From the NCBI RefSeq assembly GCF_012726175.1, contig NZ_JAASAD010000010.1, positions 1 to 64,000 of the forward strand: a stretch of 64,000 nucleotides of DNA, written 5' to 3'. This DNA is from Micromonospora sp. HNM0581. GTDB taxonomy: Bacteria; Actinomycetota; Actinomycetes; Mycobacteriales; Micromonosporaceae. Made by a program: the position numbers and the translations under genes. The notes under the pieces are model-generated. The model saw only the letters and a list, made by a program, of their open reading frames with translations, was not told the DNA's origin and ran no database searches. Position 1 is the first letter of the stretch. Each line of letters begins with the position of its first letter. This document shows, piece by piece, positions 53,892 through 62,585 of the stretch.

Positions 53892-54806
53892 CTACTCGAC
53901 TTTCGCGGTCTGTGCGGCTGCGAGAGCCCATGCGCGCTGGACCTGACGGATTTCCGCGTTGGTGGGTTGAGCTGGGCGAGAGCCCATAAAAGGCGCCGCG
54001 ATGAGGGTGCGTCGCAGCGCGGTGAGCATGTCAGCGAACGACGGGTCGGAAACACCGCGTTGCGAGACAGCCGGGTCGTCCAGGTGACCTGGGTGGGCAG
54101 GTCCCGCAAGCCACGACCGTGGTACGCGGCGTCGGCGACCACGTGGATCCGCCGGGCCGCCACCCGCCCGGCGATGGTCGTCACCATGTCAAGCGCCAAC
54201 TCGACCGTCGAGGCGGTGCCCTTGCCCTGCCACCGTCGGCACAGCACTGGCAGGCGCAACGGTCGGGACATGAACGGCACCCGCACGATGATCCCGACCA
54301 CCACCCACCGGTGCCCGAACGCCGACTCGTTACGGGCGGGCGCGGAACCGTCATGGATCCACCCGGCCCCATGGACCTTCTTCCCCCAACGACGATGCGC
54401 GGTGTCATAGACCGCCAGCAACAGGCACTCCGCCCGCGGATCAACCAGGTGCGGCACCACCAGGTCGAGCACGGTCAGACCGATCTGGTCGACCTGCGGG
54501 CGGTGGAGAAGAACCGGTGCGCCCGATGATGCGACCAGGTGGCGGCCAGTCCGGACCCGGTGAGCATCCCGCAGACCGTGCGCTGCCCGGTCTGCGCGAT
54601 CAGACCCACGTCAACCTTCCCAAGTCACTCAGCACCCACCCCGAATGGACAAAACGGTCAAGCCAAAACAGTCAGGCGGGGAGCAAGAGGTTCTGACGGA
54701 TCGAGGTCAAGGCGCGGAACACCTCGAACGTCGGCGTCGTAGAAGACCCCGCGAAGGCGTCCAACAACCGGCGTAGCGAGATGGCCGGGCTGGCTCCTGG
54801 AAGCAT
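53892..54806 (-). pseudogene. Degenerate IS transposase remnant
   Basis: Pieces of one DDE transposase in different frames: an N-terminus from ATG 54806 (MLPGASPAISLRRLLDAFAG, PTFEVFRALT), then GLIAQTGQRTVCGMLTGSGL, WSHHRAHRFFSTAR. After a frameshift come DQIGLTVLDLVV, AVYDTAHRRWGKKVHGAGW, IHDGSAPARNESAFGHRWVV, VADAAYHGRGLRD and VTWTTRLSRNAV. A large internal deletion follows, then a C-terminal SDPSFADMLTALRRTLIAAP, TNAEIRQVQRAWALAAAQTA and TAG at 53892-53894. The first catalytic Asp position reads Tyr (AVYDT) and the third acidic residue is lost. It is non-functional. It resembles the IS701-type group. Confidence 0.75.
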
Positions 54807-54857
54807 CGACGGATCACTTTCGGCAACGACAGTGGTGCAGGCGCCGTCGATGCTTCC
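54799..54857. repeat. 14-bp perfect inverted repeat at the transposase 5' end
   Basis: GGAAGCATCGACGG (54799-54812) and its exact complement CCGTCGATGCTTCC (54844-54857), with a 31-base spacer, lie around the transposase start. They could be part of the element end or a rearrangement scar. Confidence 0.6.
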
Positions 54858-54909
54858 GTCATCTCACCCAACAACCTGCATCCCCAGGCCACCCCGGCGT
54901 GTCACACCC

Positions 54910-55015
54910 ACCGCCGACCCGCACACTAAATGCGAAAAATCCAGAGATCTTCGAGAATCCGTTCGCAGGTCGTGGTGACCGCCGACCCGCACCCCAAAAC
55001 TGCGAAGGTCCAGAG
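54910..55015 (+). repeat. Two direct repeats of about 38 bp
   Basis: ACCGCCGACCCGCAC followed by an A-rich core, TGCGAA and TCCAGAG occurs at 54910-54946 and again at 54978-55015, a 68-bp period. The stretch between the transposase remnant and the DUF6232-like gene is AT-richer than its surroundings. No gene is visible in 54,858-55,056. Confidence 0.55.
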
Positions 55016-55056
55016 CCTAAGCACCACCGGGCAACCTTCGCCGCTCTGGTGGGCGT

Positions 55057-55614
55057 TCAGCGTGAACGTGGTGGTGCCGGTCGACCGACCTCCATCGCCC
55101 GTTGCAGGGCGCGGTAGATCTGGCCGAAGCGCAGGGCGTCCGGGGTGCGGAGCAACTGCACCGGTTGTCCTCGCCAGCGGATCCAGACCTCCCGCTGCCG
55201 GCTGCCCCGGGCGTAGGAACGGTCCAGGTGCTCGAAGATGAGGTCAGCGACCGGCCCGACCGTCAGTCCGACCAGAACGCAGGCCCCGACGATCGCGATC
55301 GTGACGGTCATCGACCGACCCAGTGCGAGGGCCAGTGCGACTCCGGCGGCGGCGGCCACCAGGGGGGCGACGAGTGCGGCACCGAGGGCGCCCCGCCCGG
55401 CCAGCACCCGCCAGGACAGGGTGCCGTGTTGGTGCCAGATCTCGTCGATCTCAGCTAACGGGTAGACCCGGCCCTCGACGGTGACGGCGGCCGAGGTGAC
55501 CCGTACGGAGCGATCGTCGTAGTAGGTGATCGCCGGTCGCTTTTCGTGCAGCCCGGTCGGTGGCGACGGTGTCGCGGCTCGGGCACCGTGCGGCTCGGGT
55601 TGGCGAGGGTTCAT
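55057..55614 (-). CDS. DUF6232-like two-helix membrane protein (paralogue)
   Basis: 185 residues from ATG 55614. Same layout as 53404-53883: ITYYDDRSVRVTSAAVTVEG, YPLAEIDEIWHQHGTLSWRV, two membrane helices (LVAPLVAAAAGVALALAL and IAIVGACVLVGLTVGPVA), then EVWIRWRGQPVQLLRTPDAL, FGQIYRALQRAME. A 30-residue Pro/His-rich N-terminal extension is specific to this copy. It is divergent from the enoyl-CoA hydratase gene with a gap of about 100 bp. Confidence 0.78.
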   Translation of the reverse strand: MNPRQPEPHGARAATPSPPTGLHEKRPAITYYDDRSVRVTSAAVTVEGRVYPLAEIDEIWHQHGTLSWRVLAGRGALGAALVAPLVAAAAGVALALALGRSMTVTIAIVGACVLVGLTVGPVADLIFEHLDRSYARGSRQREVWIRWRGQPVQLLRTPDALRFGQIYRALQRAMEVGRPAPPRSR

Positions 55615-55714
55615 CGTGCGACTCCCGACTGACGGGTCTGGCACCAGCCTATGTACCCCAACGAGCCGCGCCGTAAGGTTGGCACGCGACTTCGACGAGG
55701 AAGTGAGGCTCAGC

Positions 55715-56488
55715 GTGGGCGAGTTCGTGCGGCTGGAGACCTTGGACGGCATCGGCACCATCCGGTTGGAGCGGCCACCGATGAACGCCCTGAACACCCA
55801 GGTGCAGGAGGAGCTGCGCGCCGCCGCGACCGCCGCGACCGCCGACAGCGGTGTCCGTGCGGTCGTCGTGTACGGCGGGGAGAAGGTCTTCGCCGCCGGC
55901 GCGGACATCAAGGAGATGGCGGACATGTCCTACGTGGACATGGCTGAGCGGGCTGCCGACCTGTCGAGCGCCCTCGGCGCGATCGCCCGGATTCCCAAGC
56001 CGGTGGTGGCCGCGATCACCGGCTACGCTCTCGGCGGTGGCTGCGAGCTGGCGTTGGCCTGTGACTGGCGGGTGGTGGCCGAGGACGCCAAGCTCGGCCA
56101 GCCGGAGATCAAGCTCGGTGTCATTCCCGGCGCCGGGGGCACCCAGCGGTTGGCCCGGCTGGTCGGCCCGGCCCGTGCCAAGGATCTGATCATGTCGGGC
56201 CGGATGGTGAACGCGCAGGAGGCGCTGCGGATCGGCCTGGCCGACCGGATCGCACCGGCGGCCGAGGTGTACGACAGCGCGGTGGCGATGGTGCAGCCGT
56301 ACCTGAACGGGCCGGCGCAGGCGTTGCGGGCGGCGAAGCTGGCCGTCGACGGTGGCCTGGACATGGATCTGTCCTCGGGTCTGGCCTGGGAGAGTCAGCT
56401 TTTCGCGGCGCTGTTCGCCACCGATGACCGGAGTGAGGGGATGGCGGCGTTCGTGGCGAAGCGCAAAGCGGACTTCACCGGACGTTGA
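55715..56488 (+). CDS. Enoyl-CoA hydratase/isomerase family protein
   Basis: 257 residues from GTG 55715, after a purine-rich GTGAGG site; this gives the normal crotonase length. It hydrates trans-2-enoyl-CoA in beta-oxidation. Motifs: ERPPMNALNTQVQEEL, EKVFAAGADIKEMADM (oxyanion-hole region), GYALGGGCELALACDWRVVA and LGQPEIKLGVIPGAGGTQRL with the first catalytic Glu. The position of the second catalytic Glu of mitochondrial crotonase is Asp here (RAKDLIMSG), a common variation in actinobacterial homologues. It may work with the electron-transfer flavoprotein genes further right. Confidence 0.92.
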   Translation: MGEFVRLETLDGIGTIRLERPPMNALNTQVQEELRAAATAATADSGVRAVVVYGGEKVFAAGADIKEMADMSYVDMAERAADLSSALGAIARIPKPVVAAITGYALGGGCELALACDWRVVAEDAKLGQPEIKLGVIPGAGGTQRLARLVGPARAKDLIMSGRMVNAQEALRIGLADRIAPAAEVYDSAVAMVQPYLNGPAQALRAAKLAVDGGLDMDLSSGLAWESQLFAALFATDDRSEGMAAFVAKRKADFTGR

Positions 56489-56565
56489 GCCCGTCGCGGA
56501 TGGTTCCCATTCCTCCTACCGGCCAGTAGCGTGTGATCTCGGTCAGGCGACGATGAGGAGCGGGA

Positions 56566-58188
56566 ATGGCGGAGCGGATCGAAGGCCACGGCGGTGAACT
56601 CGCCCTCGCGGCGTTGCGCGCGTACGGGGTACGGGAGATGTTCACCCTTTCCGGCGGGCACGTGTTCCCGCTCTACGATGCCGCGTACAAGGGCGATTTC
56701 CCGATCTACGACGTGCGGCACGAGCAGTCCGCTGTCTTCGCCGCCGAGGCGGTGGCGAAGCTCCAGCGTCGCCCCGGCCTGGCCGTGCTCACCGCAGGCC
56801 CCGGCGTGACAAACGGCATCTCCGGCCTGACCAGCGCCTTCTTCAACGCCTCGCCGGTGCTGGTGCTGGGCGGCCGGGCGCCGCAGTTCCGCTGGGGCTC
56901 GGGCAGCCTTCAGGAGATGGACCACCTCCCGCTCGTCGCCCCGGTCACCAAGCACGCGGAGACGGTGTTCAGCCCGGAGGACGTACCCCGGGCGCTGGCG
57001 GCCGCGCTGACCACCGCCCTCACTCCGCACCGGGGGCCGGTGTTCCTCGACTTCCCGCTGGAGGCGATCTTCTCGGTGGGTGACGCGGAACTGCCAGCCG
57101 GCCCGCAGCTCAGTCCGCTCGAAGCCGATCCCGACGAGGTGGCCCGCGCCGCTGGCCTGATCGCGGCTGCGGTCCGTCCCGTGATCATCGCCGGATCGGA
57201 CGTCTGGACCGGCGACGCGGTGGCGGAGTTGCGGGCCGCCGCCGAGGCGCTCACCGTTCCGGTCTTCACGAACGGTATGGGTCGGGGTGCTTTGCCGCCG
57301 GAGCATCCGCTGGCCTTCGCCAAGGCCCGTCGGATGGCCCTGGCCAACGCCGACGTGGTCGTGGTCGTGGGCACCCCGTTGGACTTCCGGCTCTCCTTCG
57401 GCGACTTCGGCGAGGCCCAGGTGGTGCACATCGTCGACGCACCCAGCCAGCGCGCCGGCCACGTACAGCCCGCCGCCGCTCCCGCCGGTGACCTGCGTGG
57501 CATCCTCACCGGCCTGGCCGAGCACCCCGGCGACCGGGTCGACCACGACGACTGGGTGGCTCGGCTGCGGACCGCCGAGGACGCCGCGAGGGTCCGCGAC
57601 GCCGAGGAGATGGCAGCCGAAACCGACCCGATCCGCCCGGCCCGGATCTACGGCGAGCTACGTAGGGTGCTCGCCCGCGACGCGGTCACCATCGGCGACG
57701 GCGGGGACTTCGTCTCGTACGCCGGGCGGTACCTGGAGCCCGCCCAGCCCGGCACCTGGCTCGACCCCGGCCCGTACGGCTGCCTCGGCACCGGTATGGG
57801 CTATGCGATGGGTGCCCGGGTCACCCACCCGGACCGGCAGATCTGCGTGCTGATGGGCGACGGTGCGGCAGGCTTCTCGCTGATGGACGTGGAGTCCCTG
57901 GCCCGGCAGAAACTGCCGGTGGTGATCGTGGTCGGCAACAACGGCATCTGGGGCCTGGAGAAGCACCCGATGCGGGCCATGTACGGCTACGACGTGGCTG
58001 CCGACCTTCAGCCCGAGCTGCGCTACGACCAGGTGGTGGGTGCGCTGGGCGGTGCGGGCGAGACGGTCGCCAAGGCGGCTGAACTGGGCCCGGCGCTGCA
58101 ACGGGCCTTCGACGCCGGGGTGCCGTACCTGGTCAACGTGCTCACCGATCCAGCCGACGCGTACCCGCGCTCCTCGAACCTGGCCTGA
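56566..58188 (+). CDS. Thiamine-pyrophosphate-dependent enzyme, acetolactate-synthase-like
   Basis: 540 residues from ATG 56566. All three domains of the TPP family are present. The N-terminal PYR domain has LSGGHVFPLYDAAYKGDFPI and RHEQSAVFAAEAVAKLQRRP with the activating Glu, plus AGPGVTNGISGLTSAFFNAS. The central domain has PVIIAGSDVWTGDAV. The C-terminal PP domain has MGDGAAGFSLMDVESLARQK and VVGNNGIWGLE, the GDG...NN metal/TPP motif. It could be an acetolactate synthase, an oxalyl-CoA decarboxylase-like or a related decarboxylase; no regulatory small subunit is adjacent, so biosynthetic IlvB is less likely. Confidence 0.88.
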   Translation: MAERIEGHGGELALAALRAYGVREMFTLSGGHVFPLYDAAYKGDFPIYDVRHEQSAVFAAEAVAKLQRRPGLAVLTAGPGVTNGISGLTSAFFNASPVLVLGGRAPQFRWGSGSLQEMDHLPLVAPVTKHAETVFSPEDVPRALAAALTTALTPHRGPVFLDFPLEAIFSVGDAELPAGPQLSPLEADPDEVARAAGLIAAAVRPVIIAGSDVWTGDAVAELRAAAEALTVPVFTNGMGRGALPPEHPLAFAKARRMALANADVVVVVGTPLDFRLSFGDFGEAQVVHIVDAPSQRAGHVQPAAAPAGDLRGILTGLAEHPGDRVDHDDWVARLRTAEDAARVRDAEEMAAETDPIRPARIYGELRRVLARDAVTIGDGGDFVSYAGRYLEPAQPGTWLDPGPYGCLGTGMGYAMGARVTHPDRQICVLMGDGAAGFSLMDVESLARQKLPVVIVVGNNGIWGLEKHPMRAMYGYDVAADLQPELRYDQVVGALGGAGETVAKAAELGPALQRAFDAGVPYLVNVLTDPADAYPRSSNLA

Positions 58189-58195
58189 GGCGGCA

Positions 58196-58232
58196 GAACC
58201 CTGCCCCTGGGCTACTTCTCGGGGCGGGGTTC
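58196..58232. terminator. Hairpin between convergent genes
   Basis: GAACCCTGCCCC (58196-58207) faces GGGGCGGGGTTC (58221-58232), eleven of twelve pairs, 13-base loop. It follows the TPP-enzyme stop and overlaps the last codons of the convergent membrane-protein gene, so it could end transcription from both sides. Confidence 0.5.
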
Positions 58233-58625
58233 CTCGCGGGGCGGTTCGCCTTCACGTTTGCGTAGGTCGTCTTCGCGTCTGCGTAGGTCGTCCTCCCAAC
58301 GGCGGAAGAGTTCCTGGTCCGCCTGGCGGGAACGCTCCTCGATCGAGCGGAGGAACTCCGGGTCGTCGTCCGGTGCGACCGGCCGGGCTGGCGCGGCCGG
58401 TCGTCCGCCCGGAGCCCAGGAGGTCGACCCACCGGCGTGCCGGCGCTCCCGACCGGCGACGAACCAGGCGATCGAGCCGACCAACGGGAAGAACAGAATG
58501 ATCAGCAGCCAGGCGATCCGGGGGAGGTGTCGGATGCCGTCCTCCTCGGCGGAAAGGCAGCTGATCAGAGCGCAGACGGCGAGGACGACCTGCGCCAGGA
58601 AGAGAAGGATGTACAGCCGGGCCAT
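58212..58625 (-). CDS. PLDc_N-domain membrane protein
   Basis: 137 residues from ATG 58625. Two membrane segments (LYILLFLAQVVLAVCALIS and IAWLLIILFFPLVGSIAWFV), with the PLDc_N-type end FFPLVGSIAWFVAGRERR. A cytoplasmic charged tail follows, with repeated RREDD/RKRE units. PLDc_N is a membrane-anchor domain without the phospholipase active site. Function unknown. Confidence 0.85.
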   Translation of the reverse strand: MARLYILLFLAQVVLAVCALISCLSAEEDGIRHLPRIAWLLIILFFPLVGSIAWFVAGRERRHAGGSTSWAPGGRPAAPARPVAPDDDPEFLRSIEERSRQADQELFRRWEDDLRRREDDLRKREGEPPREEPRPEK

Positions 58626-58656
58626 GTAACCATCATTACCTACCCAGGCAGCACCG

Positions 58657-58959
58657 TCACAGCCCGCGCAGCGCCAGCAGCGCTCCGAGGAGCGCGAATC
58701 CGACGGCGGCCAGCCCCACCAGGGCCAAGAGTGGACCGCCGGTGCGGGGTCGGCCGCTGCCGGTGGCCCGTCGCCAACAGAGCGTGATGGTCGTGCTCCA
58801 GCCGAGGACGGCGAGCGCCGCAAGCCCGGCCTCACCCGGGCCCCGGGTCACGGCGAGCCGGACGGTCAGTAGTGCCACCACGGTCAGCGCGAGCAGGGTA
58901 CGTCGCCAGGCAAGACGGGTGCGTTCGGGTTGCAGCCCCGGGTCGCGGGCCGTGGTCAT
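58657..58959 (-). CDS. DUF202 family small membrane protein
   Basis: 100 residues from ATG 58959. It begins with the DUF202 motif LQPERTRLAWRRTLLAL, followed by three hydrophobic helices (VALLTVRLAV, LAALAVLGWSTTITLC and LLALVGLAAVGFALLGALLA). Its ATG overlaps the stop of the upstream DUF202 gene (ATGA), so the two are translationally coupled and may form a heteromeric membrane protein. Confidence 0.88.
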   Translation of the reverse strand: MTTARDPGLQPERTRLAWRRTLLALTVVALLTVRLAVTRGPGEAGLAALAVLGWSTTITLCWRRATGSGRPRTGGPLLALVGLAAVGFALLGALLALRGL

Positions 58960-59369
58960 CCGCTGATCGCGCCGGCCAGCACCGCGACCACCAACGACAG
59001 TGCGCCGAAACCGACGGTGAGGGCGAGGACGGCCGGGAAGCGGGACGCCGGCAGTTCCTCGCCGAGCCGGATGGCCCGTTCGGTGCGCGCCCAGTGGTCG
59101 ACGGCCCGGACCGCGACGGCCCCGCCGAGCAGCAGCAACGCCACGGCGATTGCCTCGCGCAGGTGAACCAGGGGCAGGGTGGGCAGGAACTGCGCGGCGG
59201 CGAGTCCACCGGCGATCAACGCGAGCCCGGTACGCAGCCAGGCCAGGAAGGTGCGTTCGTTGGCCAGCGAGAAGCGGTAGTCGGGGGTGTTGCCCACCGA
59301 CCGCAGTTCCCGAGGGTCGAACCAGTTCCTGACCAGCTGCCACACGATGGTGATTATCCGGTTCCCCAC
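58956..59369 (-). CDS. YidH-like DUF202 membrane protein
   Basis: 137 residues from GTG 59369. After FDPRELRSVGNTPDYRF comes the hallmark LANERTFLAWLRTGLALIAG, and three membrane helices follow. Upstream frames do not give a better start. It is divergent from the GNAT gene with a gap of only 17 bp, so the two promoters must overlap or lie inside the neighbouring genes. Confidence 0.85.
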   Translation of the reverse strand: MGNRIITIVWQLVRNWFDPRELRSVGNTPDYRFSLANERTFLAWLRTGLALIAGGLAAAQFLPTLPLVHLREAIAVALLLLGGAVAVRAVDHWARTERAIRLGEELPASRFPAVLALTVGFGALSLVVAVLAGAISG

Positions 59370-59386
59370 GGGAATAGGTTGGGAGC

Positions 59387-60184
59387 ATGACGGATCTTGA
59401 CGTGAGCACCCTGCGGGCTGCGTACGACACCCAGCTTCGGCCGGGCCTGCCCGATCCGGTGCCCGACGGTGTCGTGGTGGAGTCCGACGGCCCGGTCTTC
59501 CGGGTGCTGGGTCTCGATCAGCGGGGCCTGGTGACCTACCGCGACCTCGGAAGATCGGCAGGTGTCGATCTCGACGAGTTGATCGCCCGGCAGGTGGCGG
59601 TGTCGCGGGAGCGGGGCGAGCCGGTCGAGTGGAAGCTGCACGGCCACGACGAACCAGCCGACCTGCCGCAACGGCTACGCGTCGCCGGCTTCGTGCCCGA
59701 GGAGCAGGAGACCGTCGTGATAGGCCCGGTCGCCCCGTTGGCCTCCGCGCTGCCGGTGGTGCCCGGGGGCGTACGCCTGCGGGAGGTGACCGGGCGCGCG
59801 GACCTGGACCGGATCGCGGAGCTGAAGACCCAGGTGTGGGGGCGCGACCTGTCCGGACTTGCCGACGCACTGGAACGGGAGATCGCTGCCGACCCGCAGG
59901 CCGTCACGGTCGTGGTGGCCGAGGCGGGCGAGTCGATGGTGAGCGCCGGTTGGGTGCGCTACCCGGTCGACAGCACGTTCGCCACACTCTGGGGCGGCTC
60001 GACGCTGCCGGAATGGCGGCGTAAGGGCATCTACCGAGCGATGGTCACCTATCGGGCCCGGCTGGCTGGGGCGCGCGGCCGGACCTTGGTGCAGGTCGAC
60101 GCGTCGGACGAGAGCCGACCGGTGCTGGAGCGGCTCGGGCTCGTCGCGGTCACCGCCACCACGCCCTACGTCTACACTCCGTGA
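59387..60184 (+). CDS. GNAT family N-acetyltransferase
   Basis: 265 residues from ATG 59387. The C-terminal half carries the acetyl-CoA binding motif A (GSTLPEWRRKGIYRAMVTYR) and a terminal QVDASDESRPVLERLGLV. The N-terminal half (LGLDQRGLVTYRDLGRSAGV, VEWKLHGHDEPADLPQRLRV) fits two-lobed GNAT proteins. The substrate is unknown. The stop overlaps the next reading frame. Confidence 0.88.
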   Translation: MTDLDVSTLRAAYDTQLRPGLPDPVPDGVVVESDGPVFRVLGLDQRGLVTYRDLGRSAGVDLDELIARQVAVSRERGEPVEWKLHGHDEPADLPQRLRVAGFVPEEQETVVIGPVAPLASALPVVPGGVRLREVTGRADLDRIAELKTQVWGRDLSGLADALEREIAADPQAVTVVVAEAGESMVSAGWVRYPVDSTFATLWGGSTLPEWRRKGIYRAMVTYRARLAGARGRTLVQVDASDESRPVLERLGLVAVTATTPYVYTP

Positions 60185-60186
60185 TC

Positions 60187-60603
60187 ATGAGTCAGCGGCT
60201 GACGGACGACGAGAAGTTGACCCTGAAGACGGGCGCCTTCGGTGCGGTGCTGATGGTCTCCAACGCCGAGCCAGGGGTGATCGCGTTGTTCCGGGAGAGC
60301 TTCGCGGCCTCCGGGGCGATGGCCGGCGCCAGTGGAGTGGTGAAGGAGGCGCTGACCAGTGGGCCGTTGCCGAAACTGCCGCGTGACTCGGCGCTCGAGG
60401 TGGAGTCGGTGGTGCTGCCGGCGTTGCGGCGGGGAGTCGAGATCCTGACCGAGAAGGCGCCGCAGGACGTGCCGGTCTACCGGTCGGTGGTGCTTGCGGC
60501 AGCCGATCGTACGGCCCGCGCCCACAACGGGGTCAGTGCCGCTGAGGCCGAGGTCGTCGAACGGATCCGGGGCGTGCTGGGCGCCGATGCTACTGACAGG
60601 TAA
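60187..60603 (+). CDS. Hypothetical helical protein coupled to the acetyltransferase gene
   Basis: 138 residues from ATG 60187; the GTG at 60181, overlapping the acetyltransferase stop, is an alternative. All-helical, with SQRLTDDEKLTLKTGAFGAV, GASGVVKEALTSGPLPKLPR and a C-terminal AAEAEVVERIRGVLGA. No domain was recognised. The tight coupling suggests a partner role for the upstream acetyltransferase. Confidence 0.78.
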   Translation: MSQRLTDDEKLTLKTGAFGAVLMVSNAEPGVIALFRESFAASGAMAGASGVVKEALTSGPLPKLPRDSALEVESVVLPALRRGVEILTEKAPQDVPVYRSVVLAAADRTARAHNGVSAAEAEVVERIRGVLGADATDR

Positions 60604-60725
60604 CATGATGTGGTGGGCAACCGCACAACAGCCCAAGGTTGACCCACGGCACCGCACGCGCGAGGCTGCGCCCAGATCGGGGCGAGAAGATCACGTAACC
60701 ACAGCAGGAGGGTCGTCGAAGCGCG

Positions 60726-61505
60726 ATGAACATCGTCGTACTCGTCAAGCAGGTGCCTGATTCAGGCGCGGACCGCAACCTGCGTACTGACGACAACACT
60801 GTCGACCGCGGTTCGGCGAACAACGTCATCAACGAGATGGACGAGTACGCCATCGAGGAGGCGTTGAAGATCAAGGAGGCGCACGGCGGCGAGGTGACCA
60901 TCCTGACCATGGGTCCGGACCGGGCGACCGAGTCGATCCGGAAGGCGCTGTCGATGGGACCGGACAAGGCGGTCCATGTGATGGACGACGCCCTGCACGG
61001 CTCCTGCGCCGTCGCCACCTCGAAGGTGCTCGCCGCCGCGCTCGGGCAGCTCAACGCCGACCTGGTGCTGTGCGGCTCCGAGTCGACCGACGGGCGGGTG
61101 CAGGTGATGCCGCACATGCTCGCCGAGCGGCTGGGTGTCGCGGCGCTCACCGGTGCGCGCAAGCTCACCGTCGACGGGGCCACGCTGACCGTGGAGCGGC
61201 AGACCGAGGAGGGCTACGAGGTGGTCACCGCCTCGACCCCGGCCATCGTTTCCGTGTGGGACACCATCAACGAACCCCGGTACCCGTCGTTCAAGGGCAT
61301 CATGGCCGCCAAGAAGAAGCCGGTGCAGACGCTCTCCCTGGCTGACCTGGGCGTGGCCGCAGGTGAAGTCGGCTTCGTCGGCGCGACAAGCGCCGTGGTG
61401 GAGCACAGCAAGCGCCCGCCGCGTTCGGGTGGCACCAAGGTCACCGATGAGGGGTCCGGCGGCACGCAGCTCGTCGAGTTCCTCGCCACCGAGAAGTTCG
61501 TGTGA
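60726..61505 (+). CDS. etfB: Electron transfer flavoprotein beta subunit
   Basis: 259 residues from ATG 60726. It binds AMP and, with the alpha subunit, passes electrons from acyl-CoA dehydrogenases to the respiratory chain. Motifs: MNIVVLVKQVPDSGADRNLR, NEMDEYAIEEALKIKE, LVLCGSESTDGRVQVMPHML and PAIVSVWDTINEPRYPSFKG followed by IMAAKKKP. The alpha-subunit gene follows after 12 bp. Confidence 0.95.
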   Translation: MNIVVLVKQVPDSGADRNLRTDDNTVDRGSANNVINEMDEYAIEEALKIKEAHGGEVTILTMGPDRATESIRKALSMGPDKAVHVMDDALHGSCAVATSKVLAAALGQLNADLVLCGSESTDGRVQVMPHMLAERLGVAALTGARKLTVDGATLTVERQTEEGYEVVTASTPAIVSVWDTINEPRYPSFKGIMAAKKKPVQTLSLADLGVAAGEVGFVGATSAVVEHSKRPPRSGGTKVTDEGSGGTQLVEFLATEKFV

Positions 61506-61517
61506 GGGGTGTGGGAC

Positions 61518-62477
61518 ATGTCTGAGGTTCTCGTCGTCGTCGAAGCCACCGCGGAGTTCGGCGTCAAGAAGGTCACCCTGGAGATGCTCACTATCGCCCG
61601 TGAGCTTGGTAGCCCGTCGGCTGTGGTGCTCGGTGGCGCCGGTGCCGCCGAGGCCCTCGCGGGCAAGCTGGGCGAGTACGGCGCGGAGAAGATCTACGCG
61701 GCCGAGGGTGACGAGATCGACGGCTACCTGGTGGCACCGAAGGCCACCGTGGTCGCCGACCTGGTCCGGCGGGTGCAGCCCGCCGCGGTCCTGCTCGCCT
61801 CCTCCCAGGAGGGCAAGGAGATCGCCGCCCGACTTGCGGTCAAGCTGGACAACGGCATCCTGACCGACGTGGTGGGTCTGACCGCCGACGGCACCGCCAC
61901 CCAGGTGGCCTTCGCCGGGTCGACGATCGTGAAGTCCAAGGTCACCCGGGGCCTGCCGCTGGTCACCGTCCGGCCGAACTCGGTCAACCCGACGTCGAAC
62001 GCCACCACCGCCGCCGTCGAGCAGCTCACCGTCGCCGCCACCGACAGCGACAAGTTGGCCAAGGTCGTGGACCGGGTGGCCGAGCAGAAGGGTTCCCGTC
62101 CAGAGCTGACCGAGGCCGGCGTCGTCGTCGCCGGCGGTCGCGGTGTCGGCAACGCGGACAACTTCACGCTCGTCGAGGAGCTGGCCGACCTGCTCGGTGG
62201 TGCCGTCGGCGCCTCCCGGGCCGCGGTCGATTCCGGCTTCTACCCGCACCAGTTCCAGGTGGGCCAGACCGGCAAGACCGTCTCCCCGCAGCTCTACCTC
62301 GCGCTCGGCATCTCCGGCGCCATCCAGCACCGGGCCGGAATGCAGACCTCGAAGACGATCGTCGCGGTCAACAAGGACGGCGAGGCGCCGATCTTCGAGC
62401 TGGCCGACTTCGGGGTGGTCGGTGACCTGTTCAAGATCGTCCCGCAGGCCGCCGAGGAGATCCGTAAGCGCAAGTGA
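61518..62477 (+). CDS. etfA: Electron transfer flavoprotein alpha subunit
   Basis: 319 residues from ATG 61518 (GAGGGG upstream). The N-terminal domain has [20 protein letters not shown]. The C-terminal FAD-binding domain has [60 protein letters not shown] and [15 protein letters not shown]. Length and motifs are normal. It ends the etfBA operon, and two strong hairpins follow. Confidence 0.95.
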   Translation: MSEVLVVVEATAEFGVKKVTLEMLTIARELGSPSAVVLGGAGAAEALAGKLGEYGAEKIYAAEGDEIDGYLVAPKATVVADLVRRVQPAAVLLASSQEGKEIAARLAVKLDNGILTDVVGLTADGTATQVAFAGSTIVKSKVTRGLPLVTVRPNSVNPTSNATTAAVEQLTVAATDSDKLAKVVDRVAEQKGSRPELTEAGVVVAGGRGVGNADNFTLVEELADLLGGAVGASRAAVDSGFYPHQFQVGQTGKTVSPQLYLALGISGAIQHRAGMQTSKTIVAVNKDGEAPIFELADFGVVGDLFKIVPQAAEEIRKRK

Positions 62478-62488
62478 GTCGTACCCGG

Positions 62489-62523
62489 GCAGCCGCCGGC
62501 CGGAAACCCCGGACGGCGGCTGC
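62489..62523 (+). terminator. Strong hairpin after etfA
   Basis: GCAGCCGCCG (62489-62498) pairs perfectly with CGGCGGCTGC (62514-62523), with a partly self-complementary loop. It starts 12 bp after the etfA stop and is the likely end of the etfBA transcript. Confidence 0.7.
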
Positions 62524-62544
62524 GTCGTCGGTGGTGCGGGGGAG

Positions 62545-62585
62545 CTGATCGGCGGGGCGGGGAGCTGAACCGGCCCGCCGATCAG
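62545..62585. terminator. Second hairpin between convergent etfA and anti-sigma genes
   Basis: CTGATCGGCGGG (62545-62556) pairs perfectly with CCCGCCGATCAG (62574-62585), 17-base loop. The right arm covers the stop codon of the anti-sigma gene, so this one probably serves the minus-strand transcript. Confidence 0.65.
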
